Source: DYJK01 sp040755055 (GTDB lineage: Bacteria > Bacteroidota > Ignavibacteria > Ignavibacteriales > Melioribacteraceae). From it: a stretch of DNA of 64,000 nucleotides. Under the pieces are notes generated by a model. The model was not told the origin of the DNA, searched no databases, and worked only from the letters and a program-made list of their open reading frames with translations. The stretch's first letter is position 1. Every line of letters starts with the position of its first letter. A program made the position numbers and the translations under genes. Positions 21,553 through 30,248 of the stretch are shown here, piece by piece. The stretch is taken from NCBI GenBank assembly GCA_040755055.1, contig JBFMBS010000003.1:62001-126000 (forward strand), in the 5' to 3' direction.

Positions 21553-22281
21553 ATGAAACCATCAGGTTCAAAAAATTGGGTCGGAATTATTTTGATTGTA
21601 TTTGGCTTACTGCTTGTGATCGATAATTTTAATTTCTTCGATTTCGATCTGAAAGATTTAATCTTCTCATGGCATACAATCCTATTAATCGCCGGAATAA
21701 TCATTCTTTCAAATTCTAAAAACAGTACGCTTGGAATAATTTTTGTGCTCGTTGGATTGTTTGGAACACTTAGACATCTATTCCCGTTTATCTATCATAT
21801 CGCATTCAGCGACCTCTGGCCAATAGTTCTAATATTAATAGGTCTCTTAATACTCCTCAAGAAAAAGGGACAGGCACCGGATTACCAGCATTTGAATGAA
21901 ATGCAATCTGCTCAAAAAGAAGCTAATACAACATCTGCCGATGTCATTGACGAAACAATAATCACTACCAGTACAAAAAGAATCTTTGTATCAGAAAATT
22001 TTCAAGGCGGTAAAATCACGACCATAGTCGGCGCTTCTCAATTTGATTTAACAAAATCAAAGCTGGCGCCGGGCGAACATGTATTAGACATAACTTGTAT
22101 TTTCGGGGGATGTACAATAACAGTCCCCAGAGAATGGAAGGTAATAGTTAATATAAGTGCTGTCTTCGGCGGCTTTGATGATAAGCGATATATTAATTCA
22201 GAAGCAGTACAATCTGATCAAGGTGTATTAATCATAAAAGGTGCTGTCATTTTTGGCGGCGGCGAAATTTTGAGTTACTAA
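21553..22281 (+). CDS. LiaF-like transmembrane protein (second of pair)
   Basis: The 242-residue protein is a paralogue of the one before it: about four hydrophobic helices (10-105), a polar linker, and a C-terminal beta domain with IFGGCTI, VFGGFDDKRY and VIFGGGEI. Tandem duplication is likely. It has a GGAG ribosome binding site (cggagaaattttATG). It lies 13 bases ahead of the LytS gene, so the four genes look like one operon; the protein probably reports envelope state to that kinase. Confidence 0.85.
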   Translation: MKPSGSKNWVGIILIVFGLLLVIDNFNFFDFDLKDLIFSWHTILLIAGIIILSNSKNSTLGIIFVLVGLFGTLRHLFPFIYHIAFSDLWPIVLILIGLLILLKKKGQAPDYQHLNEMQSAQKEANTTSADVIDETIITTSTKRIFVSENFQGGKITTIVGASQFDLTKSKLAPGEHVLDITCIFGGCTITVPREWKVIVNISAVFGGFDDKRYINSEAVQSDQGVLIIKGAVIFGGGEILSY

Positions 22282-22294
22282 AGAGTCTAAGGAA

Positions 22295-23341
22295 ATGGTA
22301 AATCCTTTTATCAAGAATAAAAAAATCTTAGCTGCATATTTTATTGTATGGTTTTTCATCTTTCTTGTACAAATCTATGTACTCAATTTCTTTCTCAACT
22401 TATCGCTCTTCTTTGCATTCCTTGATAGTGCTTTTTTTAATTTAATTTATATGTTTCTTGGTATCAGTCTCTGGTACATGGTTAGTTTCAATTCTATTGA
22501 AAATTACAACGTTGTAAAAATTGTACTAAATCATATTGCGGCTGCACTGATAACTTCCGGGTTGTGGATACTGTTTGGCTATTATATCATGAGCAGTGTT
22601 ATTACCGGGAAAAATCCTTATCCCGATTTTTTAACTAACTCTTTGGTCTGGAGATTTTTAATCGGCATACTCTATTATATTGTTATTGTTGCCATAGATT
22701 ACGTTATAATTTATTACACCAATTTTCAGGAAAAACAGATTAAGGAAGTTGAACTCAAGTCACTTGTTAAGGAAGCTGAACTAAAAAGTTTGAAATACCA
22801 GATAAATCCCCATTTTATTTTTAACAGTTTGAATTCGATAAGCTCTCTTACGTTAAGTAATCCTTCAAAAGCACAAGAGATGACAATCAAGCTTTCGACT
22901 TTCCTAAGAGGAACGCTTTCTAAAAACGAAAAACAAAAAAGTAAATTGGCTGACGAAATTAACAACGCTAAATTATATTTAGACATAGAAAAGGTACGGT
23001 TCGCCGACAAATTCGAATTTGTAGAAGAATTCGGCGAAGAATGCAAGGAGTTGGAAATACCAAGTATGATTCTTCAGCCGTTATTGGAAAACGCCATCAA
23101 ACACGGTGTTTACGAAAGTTTGGATAAAGTGATAATACATTTCATCTGTAAACCTGAAAAAGATTATTTAAAATTAACGGTCGAAAATAATTTTGACCCG
23201 GAGTCGATTCCGCGTAAAGGTGAAGGAATTGGAATCAAGAATATTAAGAACCGTTTGAAGTTGATTTATAACCAGGATAACTTGCTTACAGTCGAAAAAA
23301 ACAATAACACATTTAGAGTTAACATATTTATACCGAGATAA
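22295..23341 (+). CDS. LytS/YehU-family sensor histidine kinase
   Basis: The 348-residue protein has four or five membrane helices in residues 10-142, a short coiled coil (145-170), and the His_kinase box QINPHFIFNSLNSI with phosphoacceptor H173. The ATPase part shows LQPLLENAIKHG (N box) and GIGIKNIKNRL (G box). It should signal to the LytTR regulator encoded two bases downstream. No separate sensor domain is visible beyond the membrane part, consistent with input from the LiaF-like partners. Confidence 0.93.
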   Translation: MVNPFIKNKKILAAYFIVWFFIFLVQIYVLNFFLNLSLFFAFLDSAFFNLIYMFLGISLWYMVSFNSIENYNVVKIVLNHIAAALITSGLWILFGYYIMSSVITGKNPYPDFLTNSLVWRFLIGILYYIVIVAIDYVIIYYTNFQEKQIKEVELKSLVKEAELKSLKYQINPHFIFNSLNSISSLTLSNPSKAQEMTIKLSTFLRGTLSKNEKQKSKLADEINNAKLYLDIEKVRFADKFEFVEEFGEECKELEIPSMILQPLLENAIKHGVYESLDKVIIHFICKPEKDYLKLTVENNFDPESIPRKGEGIGIKNIKNRLKLIYNQDNLLTVEKNNNTFRVNIFIPR

Positions 23342-23343
23342 AA

Positions 23344-24096
23344 ATGGAAAAGAAAATAAAAACAATAATTATTGATGATGAAAAATTAGCACGCGATATT
23401 GTGCGAAATTATTTACGCAAATACGACCGGGTTGAATTATTGGCAGAATGTTCGAATGGATTTGAAGCTTTGAAACAAATCAGTGAACTAAAACCGGACC
23501 TTATCTTTCTTGATATCCAAATGCCGAAGGTTACCGGTTTTGAACTGCTGGAAATATTGGATGAACCGCCGGTGATTATTTTCACCACGGCTTTCGATCA
23601 GTATGCACTAAAAGCATTTGAGGTTAATGCAACAGATTATTTGCTAAAACCATTTTCGGAAGAACGCTTTGAAGAGGCAATGCAGAAAGCATTCAAGCTG
23701 ATTTCAAATAAAGATGATGCCGATAAAAAAATTGAAGACCTGGTAAAACATATTGAAAAGAAGGATGAGTTTATCGACCGGATTGTTGTTAAGACCGGGC
23801 AAAAAATTTCTATTGTCCCGACTGAAGATATACGTTACATAGAAGCCCAGGACGATTACACCATGCTCTATACAGAGAAAGGAAATCTGTTAAAACAAAA
23901 AACCATGAAATACTTCGAAGAGAACCTTGACCCGAACCAATTCATTAGAATTCACCGCTCCTACTTTGTAAAAATTAACCTGATCAAGCATATAGAGCTT
24001 TTTGAAAAAGAATCCTACCGTGTAATCTTGAATGACGGGACGAAATTGCCGGTAAGTAAAACCGGTTATCAAAAATTAAAAGAGATAATGAATTAA
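23344..24096 (+). CDS. LytTR-family response regulator
   Basis: The 250-residue protein has a receiver domain (IIIDDEKLARD, phosphoacceptor D57 in LIFLDIQMPK, K108-type KPF) and a LytTR DNA-binding domain from about residue 147 (VPTEDIRYIEAQDDYTMLYT, IRIHRSYFVKINLIKHIE). It is encoded right after its kinase. LytTR proteins bind direct repeats at 21-22-base spacing; a matching pair lies at 20747-20777 before the operon. Target genes elsewhere are unknown. Confidence 0.95.
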   Translation: MEKKIKTIIIDDEKLARDIVRNYLRKYDRVELLAECSNGFEALKQISELKPDLIFLDIQMPKVTGFELLEILDEPPVIIFTTAFDQYALKAFEVNATDYLLKPFSEERFEEAMQKAFKLISNKDDADKKIEDLVKHIEKKDEFIDRIVVKTGQKISIVPTEDIRYIEAQDDYTMLYTEKGNLLKQKTMKYFEENLDPNQFIRIHRSYFVKINLIKHIELFEKESYRVILNDGTKLPVSKTGYQKLKEIMN

Positions 24097-24169
24097 AAGA
24101 CCTGATTTCCTTCATTGATGTTTGGCTTACCTCTCTTTATATTTCGTTTAGAAAAACACGGAAACATTT

Positions 24170-25762
24170 ATGAACCTCGACAAAGACCTTCAGTCGATTC
24201 AAGAAGCAAGAACTTTAGCGGCGGCAGCAAAAGAAGCTCAATTAGAATTTAAGCATTATAACCAGGACCAGGTTGATAAAATTACCAAAGCAATGGCTGA
24301 TGCCGGGTTCCGCGAAGCTGAACGTCTTGCTCAATTAGCTCATGAAGAAACCGGGTTTGGAAAAGTTCAGGATAAAATTATTAAAAATCAGTTCGGTACA
24401 AGAGATGTCTGGGAATCGATTAAAGATCTTAAAACTGTTGGCGTTATCGATGTTCAAAACAACGGTAAGGTTATAAAAATTGCGGAACCGATGGGTGTTG
24501 TAGCTGCACTAGTTCCTTCAACAAATCCGACTTCCACTGCAATGTTTAAAGCGATCATCTCCGTTAAATGTAGAAATGGAATCGTAGCAAGTCCGCATCC
24601 TAAGGCAATTAAGTGTACTTCAGAATCTCTGCGAGTACTTGCAGATGCAGCCGAGAAAGCCGGCGCTCCAAAAGGATTAATTCAGTGCTTATCAATTCCT
24701 ACTTTGGAAGGCACAGAAGCTTTAATGCACGATAAAAATATTGCGGTAATTTTAGCAACCGGCGGAATGCCGATGGTTCGCGCTGCTTATAGTGCCGGCA
24801 AACCGGCTTATGGTGTTGGTTCGGGGAATGTTCCGGCGTTTATTGAACGAACAGCCAATTATCAAAAAGCAGTTGCAGATATAGTTTACGGAACAACATT
24901 CGATAACGGTGTTCTATGTTCTTCCGAACAAGCTATGATTGTTGATAGACCTTTACGAGAAAAAGTAATTGAAGAAGCAAAACGATTAGGTTGTTACTTT
25001 GTTAATGCTGAAGAAAAAAAGAAATTGGAAAACACTGTTGCAAAAGGTGCTAAGTTAAATGCTGATATAGTCGGTAAACCGGCTCCGTGGATAGCTAACT
25101 ATGCCGGATTTTCTGTACCACAAAATACAACTGTACTTATGGCTGAATGTACTAAGGTCGGAAAGGAAGAACCGCTATCGATAGAAAAGCTTTCACCGAT
25201 GCTTGCATTTTACACCGTTGATGGCTGGCTTGAAGGATGCCACCGATGTATTGAACTTCTTCAATTTGGAGGCATAGGACACACGCTTGCAATTCACTCC
25301 AATGACAAAGAAGTAATAATGAAATTCGCCCTTGAAAAACCGGCATTCAGAATTGTAGTCAACACTCCTTCTTCTGTTGGCGCTGTTGGTTACACAACCG
25401 GGTTAATGCCTTCAATGACGTTGGGACCGGGAACATGGGGCGGTTCCATAGTATCCGAAAATGTTACGGCAATGCATCTAATGAACGTAAAAACTTTGGC
25501 GTTTGAAACTAAGTCAGTTAATCCCGGTACATGCGTTACTTCTTTTGATCTGCCTTCTTCTTTTAGTATTAAAAAATCACAACCGGTAGGAAACTTTACA
25601 AAAGAAATTGAAGAAAGATTACGGGCACGCGCCGGAAACCCGAACTTTAATCCGCTAGGAAATGTAAGCAGAAAAATTTCTTCCGAAAAAGGTTCTCAAA
25701 CGTACGGAACCGGAATATCCGAAGAAGAAATCCAAAAAATTATTAAAGAATTCAATCGCTAA
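24170..25762 (+). CDS. CoA-acylating aldehyde dehydrogenase (EutE/PduP/AdhE-N type)
   Basis: The 530-residue enzyme matches acetylating aldehyde dehydrogenases: IAEPMGVVAALVPSTNPTS, ILATGGMPMVRAAYSAGKP, GVGSGNVPAFIE and catalytic C250 in FDNGVLCSSEQ. It would convert acetaldehyde or propionaldehyde plus CoA and NAD to acyl-CoA. The C-terminus (513-530) is a separate amphipathic helix after a Gly/Ser-rich linker, similar in style to microcompartment targeting peptides. No alcohol dehydrogenase domain follows, so it is not a full AdhE. It stands alone on the plus strand. Confidence 0.93.
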   Translation: MNLDKDLQSIQEARTLAAAAKEAQLEFKHYNQDQVDKITKAMADAGFREAERLAQLAHEETGFGKVQDKIIKNQFGTRDVWESIKDLKTVGVIDVQNNGKVIKIAEPMGVVAALVPSTNPTSTAMFKAIISVKCRNGIVASPHPKAIKCTSESLRVLADAAEKAGAPKGLIQCLSIPTLEGTEALMHDKNIAVILATGGMPMVRAAYSAGKPAYGVGSGNVPAFIERTANYQKAVADIVYGTTFDNGVLCSSEQAMIVDRPLREKVIEEAKRLGCYFVNAEEKKKLENTVAKGAKLNADIVGKPAPWIANYAGFSVPQNTTVLMAECTKVGKEEPLSIEKLSPMLAFYTVDGWLEGCHRCIELLQFGGIGHTLAIHSNDKEVIMKFALEKPAFRIVVNTPSSVGAVGYTTGLMPSMTLGPGTWGGSIVSENVTAMHLMNVKTLAFETKSVNPGTCVTSFDLPSSFSIKKSQPVGNFTKEIEERLRARAGNPNFNPLGNVSRKISSEKGSQTYGTGISEEEIQKIIKEFNR

Positions 25763-25869
25763 ACAGATTTTTCTTGAATTATATTCCTATGAAATTTGTT
25801 TTATATGTGATATTTATCATCAAATTAAACCAAATCAAATAATAGCTTTGTTTCAAATTTTAATCAGTT

Positions 25870-26055
25870 ATGAACAAAAATAATCCAAAAGGATTCAACG
25901 GCTGGTCAATCGAAAAGGGTGATTACAAGAGAGACGATACTTCAACATGGAGTTATCAAAGAAAATTAATACTTAAAAGAAGAATCAAATACGCTTTGCT
26001 GACTATTGTTTATGTTGCTACTGTTGCTGTGGTTTCTTACTTAATCTTTTCGTGA
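25870..26055 (+). CDS. Small hypothetical membrane protein
   Basis: This 61-residue protein has a polar, basic N-terminal half and one C-terminal membrane helix (about 41-60, ALLTIVYVATVAVVSYLIF). I do not recognise a family. The ATG at 25870 is the first in frame. It ends directly against the convergent lptB gene with no gap. It may be a tail-anchored protein; function unknown. Confidence 0.55.
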   Translation: MNKNNPKGFNGWSIEKGDYKRDDTSTWSYQRKLILKRRIKYALLTIVYVATVAVVSYLIFS

Positions 26056-26808
26056 TCAAGAATAACGGTCGAGTTTAAATTTCTCACCAAGGTATAATTT
26101 ACGAACGTCTGCATCTTCTGCAAGGAAGTGAGCGGTTCCTTCTTTGAATATCTGACCGTTTATCAATATGTATGCCCTATCGACAATACTCAATGTTTCG
26201 TGTACATTGTGATCTGTGATTAATATACCAATCCCCTTGTGTTTAAGATTTGCAACAATGTTCATAATGTCTTCCACGGCGATCGGGTCAACGCCGGCAA
26301 ACGGTTCATCCAAAAGAATAAACTTAGGATTTGTAGCAAGGGCACGTGCAATTTCCGTTCTCCTCCTTTCACCGCCGCTTAATTGATACCCCATACTTTT
26401 TCGTACACCGGCTATTCCAAGTTCTTCTAATAATTTTTCAAGTCTCTCTTTTCTTTCACCGGGTGTCAGTTCTATCATTTGGAGAATAGCCATGATATTA
26501 TCTTCGACGCTTAATTTTCTAAAGACCGAAGCTTCTTGCGGTAAATATCCAATTCCCATTTTAGCCCTTTTGTACATCGGTTCATGGGTAATTTCTTTGC
26601 TATCGACAAAAACTTTTCCTTCATAAGGTTTGATCATTCCTACAATCATATAAAAAGTAGTTGTTTTACCGGCACCGTTTGGACCAAGTAAACCGACTAC
26701 TTCGCCTTGTTTTACGGACACGGAAACATTATTAACAACAGCGCGTTTTTTATAAATTTTCTTTAAGTGCTCGCTACGTAACAGTAATTCATTCCCGGCC
26801 ATTTTCAA
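26056..26808 (-). CDS. lptB: LPS export ABC transporter ATPase LptB
   Basis: LptB powers extraction of LPS from the inner membrane with LptF, LptG and LptC. The 250 residues show Walker A GPNGAGKTT, Q-loop YLPQEAS, signature LSGGERRR, Walker B FILLDEPFAGVDP and switch His in TDHNVHET. The start is ATG 26808 or the internal ATG 26802; both overlap the end of the OstA-like gene. It is the last of a run with lptA-like and lptC genes. lptF and lptG are not here. Confidence 0.95.
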   Translation of the reverse strand: MKMAGNELLLRSEHLKKIYKKRAVVNNVSVSVKQGEVVGLLGPNGAGKTTTFYMIVGMIKPYEGKVFVDSKEITHEPMYKRAKMGIGYLPQEASVFRKLSVEDNIMAILQMIELTPGERKERLEKLLEELGIAGVRKSMGYQLSGGERRRTEIARALATNPKFILLDEPFAGVDPIAVEDIMNIVANLKHKGIGILITDHNVHETLSIVDRAYILINGQIFKEGTAHFLAEDADVRKLYLGEKFKLDRYS

Positions 26809-28186
26809 ACTCTGTTTTTAGTGTACTGATAAGATATGATTTTTGAGCCGCAATTGTTCCCTTTGTAGGTCTGTTATCAAAAATTCTGAACGTTGGAATT
26901 GTGAATTCTTTCTCTTTACCCTCAATCATATTTTCCGGATGATATTCGCTTTGCGGATTATTATATAACTTTACCTCTGAAACTTTTTTATTATCAAAAA
27001 ATATCTTCGTTCTTTCAGAACTCGATTTTAACAATCCGTTAGGTTCATCAGCTTCATACATGTAATAAATACTTAGCGCATTTCCTTCAACCTCTGTTCT
27101 TCTTAAACCATCTTCGTCAAAAAATAATTCTATCAACTTACCGGAGATTTGGTCGTACCTCATCTCGTAATTTTCTTGTTTTGAAATTATAGAAGCATCC
27201 GAAATTATCTTCATATAATCTAATCGGTTATCTTTCAAGCGTATAAATACCGAGTCACCTATTAACTGGGCATTTTCGTTCCAAAGTACCGGTGCGTTTG
27301 AATCTGTTTCTCTTTTATAAGCATAAATTTCGTCTTTCAACTGGTAAAATTCTGCATACCCCGAAATTGATGCAAACTCACCGCGGACAATTTTTACCGA
27401 ATCTATCGCTATCAATCTTTTTGCACTGTCGCCGTAAGCTTCCATCATCTTCGAACGGACAAAAAGAGTATCAAGCTTACCTGAATCTGTAGTGTCAATT
27501 TTAATTAGCAGAGGTTCGCCGAATATCCTGGAATAATTTGTATCACCGTAATCTTCAAAATTGTTTCCGAATATTGCAAGTTTGTTTGAGCTGTCGTAAA
27601 TACGCACGTTATTAAACGCGAATGTATTTTTGTTATTTCTATTGTGTTCCAAGCTATCGGCATACACAACAGTTGCGGAATCAACAATCTTTACGTTGCC
27701 AACCGCTACTGCTCTATCTTCATCATTGAAGTAAGTTAATTTATCGGTTGTAAGTGTTGAAACATTATCGTTCAAAACTACATTATCTGTAAAGAGAGCC
27801 CGTTTTTCATCAAAATAATACCATCCTTTTTTCGATTCTAAATTCACGTGTCCGTCATACAAAGTAACTCCTGATTCAGACGAAGCAATTTTCGTATCGC
27901 CGAAATAATAACCGAGATCTGTATTAATAACAATGCTATCCTGGATTACTACAACCTTTCCGATTAATTCAGCTTCATTACGGGCAATGTATTGTATAGC
28001 TTTATTACATGTAATTCTAATATCGCCCTGGGTCATCACAACATTGCCGTGAACTTCTCTTATACTCTCCCCGTCGATCGTTCTACCAACTAAACTATCA
28101 CCTAAAACTATTAACGGATTTTCTTGAGCAGTTAAGAGGAATGGGAAAATTAAAATGAACAATATTGAAAAAATTCTAAAATTCAT
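26789..28186 (-). CDS. OstA/LptA-like LPS transport protein
   Basis: The 465-residue protein has a signal peptide (about 1-20, ending near LLTAQE) and a long beta-rich body. The N-terminal part has the OstA pattern (EVHGNVVMTQGDIRITCNKA, ELIGKVVVIQDSIVI) with repeated beta strands as in LptA and the LptD periplasmic domain. It is much longer than LptA (about 185) but lacks an LptD barrel, a form common in Bacteroidota relatives. It lies between lptC and lptB, overlapping both, which supports a role in the LPS bridge. Confidence 0.85.
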   Translation of the reverse strand: MNFRIFSILFILIFPFLLTAQENPLIVLGDSLVGRTIDGESIREVHGNVVMTQGDIRITCNKAIQYIARNEAELIGKVVVIQDSIVINTDLGYYFGDTKIASSESGVTLYDGHVNLESKKGWYYFDEKRALFTDNVVLNDNVSTLTTDKLTYFNDEDRAVAVGNVKIVDSATVVYADSLEHNRNNKNTFAFNNVRIYDSSNKLAIFGNNFEDYGDTNYSRIFGEPLLIKIDTTDSGKLDTLFVRSKMMEAYGDSAKRLIAIDSVKIVRGEFASISGYAEFYQLKDEIYAYKRETDSNAPVLWNENAQLIGDSVFIRLKDNRLDYMKIISDASIISKQENYEMRYDQISGKLIELFFDEDGLRRTEVEGNALSIYYMYEADEPNGLLKSSSERTKIFFDNKKVSEVKLYNNPQSEYHPENMIEGKEKEFTIPTFRIFDNRPTKGTIAAQKSYLISTLKTEFENGRE

Positions 28187-28725
28187 TTGTTATTACTTTT
28201 AGTGAGAGTGGCCGAATAGGTAGGTTTGAAAATTACATAGTTATGCAGACCCTGATCCGATTCTAATCCGTATCCTTCTATCACTTCTTTTGAGGATTTG
28301 ATGGACACGAATTTATCGGTGATAATTTTTTGATCTTTATTCCTCCACATCAATTCATCGGTCCTAAGAACGGTTCCGCTGTCATTGACCGCTACAACGC
28401 TGTCGATTGCGTACATATCCCTCGTTATATCATCTACTTTTCCTTTTAAAGATGTAAGTCGCGATGCAACCTTTTCTTCCTTATCATAGAAATCGATTTT
28501 TACTCCATCTAGAAAAGTTTGCTTCTGCATTTCGTATTTCTTCAAGTGGTCGGTAAAGAGAATTGCTTTCAAATTTCCTTCATCTGTAAAAATAATTTTT
28601 GAATTCCAGCTTTCATGTGCTGGAATTTCTCCATTAGCTATATTTTGGACTAATTCCGGCTGAACTTTCTCTTCGGTGCATGAAACAAACAATAAAAATA
28701 GCAGTGCGGTTAAAACCTTACTCAT
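28183..28725 (-). CDS. lptC: LptC-like LPS export protein
   Basis: This 180-residue protein has a lipoprotein-type signal (LLFLLFVSCTEE, lipobox Cys near 16) and an LptC-type beta-jellyroll body (SKIIFTDEGNLKAILFTDHL, GVKIDFYDKEEKVASRLTSLKG). LptC passes LPS from LptFGB to LptA. E. coli LptC has a membrane anchor instead of a lipid; a lipid anchor is common in this phylum. It overlaps kdsD and the OstA-like gene by four bases (ATGA type), so the genes are coupled. Confidence 0.88.
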   Translation of the reverse strand: MSKVLTALLFLLFVSCTEEKVQPELVQNIANGEIPAHESWNSKIIFTDEGNLKAILFTDHLKKYEMQKQTFLDGVKIDFYDKEEKVASRLTSLKGKVDDITRDMYAIDSVVAVNDSGTVLRTDELMWRNKDQKIITDKFVSIKSSKEVIEGYGLESDQGLHNYVIFKPTYSATLTKSNNK

Positions 28726-29699
28726 CTCGATTGCAGTCCTAATTTCACAAGGTCGTGCAGATGAACAATCCCTTCCGGTCTGTTCTGTTTATCAACAACA
28801 ATTAGTGAAGTAATATTATAGTTTTCCATTTGCTGTAAAGCAAAAGATGCCAGCAAATCTTTCGTAATGGTTTTTGGCGTTTTGGTCATTACATCAAACG
28901 CCGTAAGATTTTTTATATCCAAAGTTTTTTCAAGTAATCGCCGCAGATCACCATCCGTAATAATGCCCGATAAAATCCCTTCATTATTAACCACACACGT
29001 CGTACCAAGTCGCTTCGATGTTATTTCCAAAATTGAATCCTTCAATGATGCAGCTTCTTTTACTATCGGAACATCTTTCCCCGAAATCATAATCTCATCA
29101 ATTTTAAGTGATAGTCTTTTGCCAAGACTTCCACCCGGATGCAGTAAAGCAAAATCTTCAGCAGTAAATCCTCTCATTTCCAAAAGTGTTATTGCTAGAG
29201 CATCGCCCATAACAAGTGCCGCTGTCGTTGATGAAGTTGGTGCGAGATCATAAGGACAAGCTTCCTCTTTAACGCTTATATTCAATACGATGTCGCACTC
29301 TTTTCCAATTTTTGAAGTTGTCTCGCCCAGCATTCCTATCAAAGTAACATTAATTCTCTTGAACATGGGGATAAGCTGCATCAGTTCTTCAGTATTTCCG
29401 CTCTTTGAAATTATTATTACAATATCATCTTTACGAACCATACCAAGATCGCCGTGCAGAGCATCGGTTGGGTGCATATAGATTGAAGCGGTACCGGTTG
29501 AATTAAGTGTAGCAACAATCTTACGTGCAATTATACCCGATTTGCCCATCCCGGTAAAAACAACTCTGCCGGAAGTATTTAATATTACATTCACCGCTTT
29601 AATAAACTCGCCATCGATGCTATTAACAAGATTAAGTGCTGCCTCCCCTTCAATTTGAATAACTTGTTTTCCTTTTGCAATTATTTGGTCATCCGACAC
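28722..29699 (-). CDS. kdsD: Arabinose-5-phosphate isomerase (KdsD/KpsF)
   Basis: This enzyme interconverts ribulose-5-phosphate and arabinose-5-phosphate, the first step of KDO synthesis. The 325 residues hold a SIS domain (VVFTGMGKSGIIARKI, IIISKSGNTEEL) followed by two CBS domains (from about 205; TTCVVNNEGILSGIITDGDL). The length fits. It lies 63 bases upstream-to-downstream from kdsC in the same direction, within the KDO-LPS cluster. Confidence 0.95.
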   Translation of the reverse strand: MSDDQIIAKGKQVIQIEGEAALNLVNSIDGEFIKAVNVILNTSGRVVFTGMGKSGIIARKIVATLNSTGTASIYMHPTDALHGDLGMVRKDDIVIIISKSGNTEELMQLIPMFKRINVTLIGMLGETTSKIGKECDIVLNISVKEEACPYDLAPTSSTTAALVMGDALAITLLEMRGFTAEDFALLHPGGSLGKRLSLKIDEIMISGKDVPIVKEAASLKDSILEITSKRLGTTCVVNNEGILSGIITDGDLRRLLEKTLDIKNLTAFDVMTKTPKTITKDLLASFALQQMENYNITSLIVVDKQNRPEGIVHLHDLVKLGLQSR

Positions 29700-29762
29700 A
29701 TTAACCTCTCTTAAGTGGAAATTTAGATGATATACTCTTTATGATATCAATTAATACGAAAC

Positions 29763-30248
29763 TTAACTTCTTTTATGCAACACACTAAAAATTTCTTTTA
29801 ACAATTCTTCAGAGTTTTCGGCATCAATAATTATATCGACAACACGCTTAACATCCCGTTTAGCATTTCTCGGTGCTGCTTTAACACCGCACTTGCTCAA
29901 CAATGGAATATCAAGAATATCATCCCCCATGTAAAATAGATCCTGATAATTCAGATTCAATTTAGGAAGCAGATTATCAACTGCCTCCGCTTTATCAAGA
30001 GTCGATGAAATTAAAATTAATCCTTCTATTCTTTTTAGCGAGTCAATCAAAAAATCTTCTTCCCTACCGGTAACTATTCCCAACGCAACATCTTTGTCTT
30101 TAAGGGTAAGAGTATAATCTTTAATCAGCTCTACAAAATCATTCAATGATGAAGCGCTTTTAGTTTCTTCACCTTTTAATAGAACACCTTCTAAATCAAA
30201 AAGAAAAAGTTTTACCGCGTTTAATTTTTTAATTAGTTCTTTCTTCAT
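29763..30248 (-). CDS. kdsC: KDO-8-phosphate phosphatase-like HAD protein (KdsC)
   Basis: KdsC removes phosphate from KDO-8-P. The 161-residue protein is a minimal HAD domain: motif I LFLFDLEGVL with D18, motif II T60 in GIVTGRE, motif III K86, motif IV D109/D110/D113 in GDDILD. Unusually the second acid of motif I is Glu (E20) where HAD phosphatases have Asp. The start overlaps the kdsA stop by four bases. The context (kdsA, kdsD, kdsB) supports the name; activity with Glu20 is uncertain. Confidence 0.85.
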   Translation of the reverse strand: MKKELIKKLNAVKLFLFDLEGVLLKGEETKSASSLNDFVELIKDYTLTLKDKDVALGIVTGREEDFLIDSLKRIEGLILISSTLDKAEAVDNLLPKLNLNYQDLFYMGDDILDIPLLSKCGVKAAPRNAKRDVKRVVDIIIDAENSEELLKEIFSVLHKRS

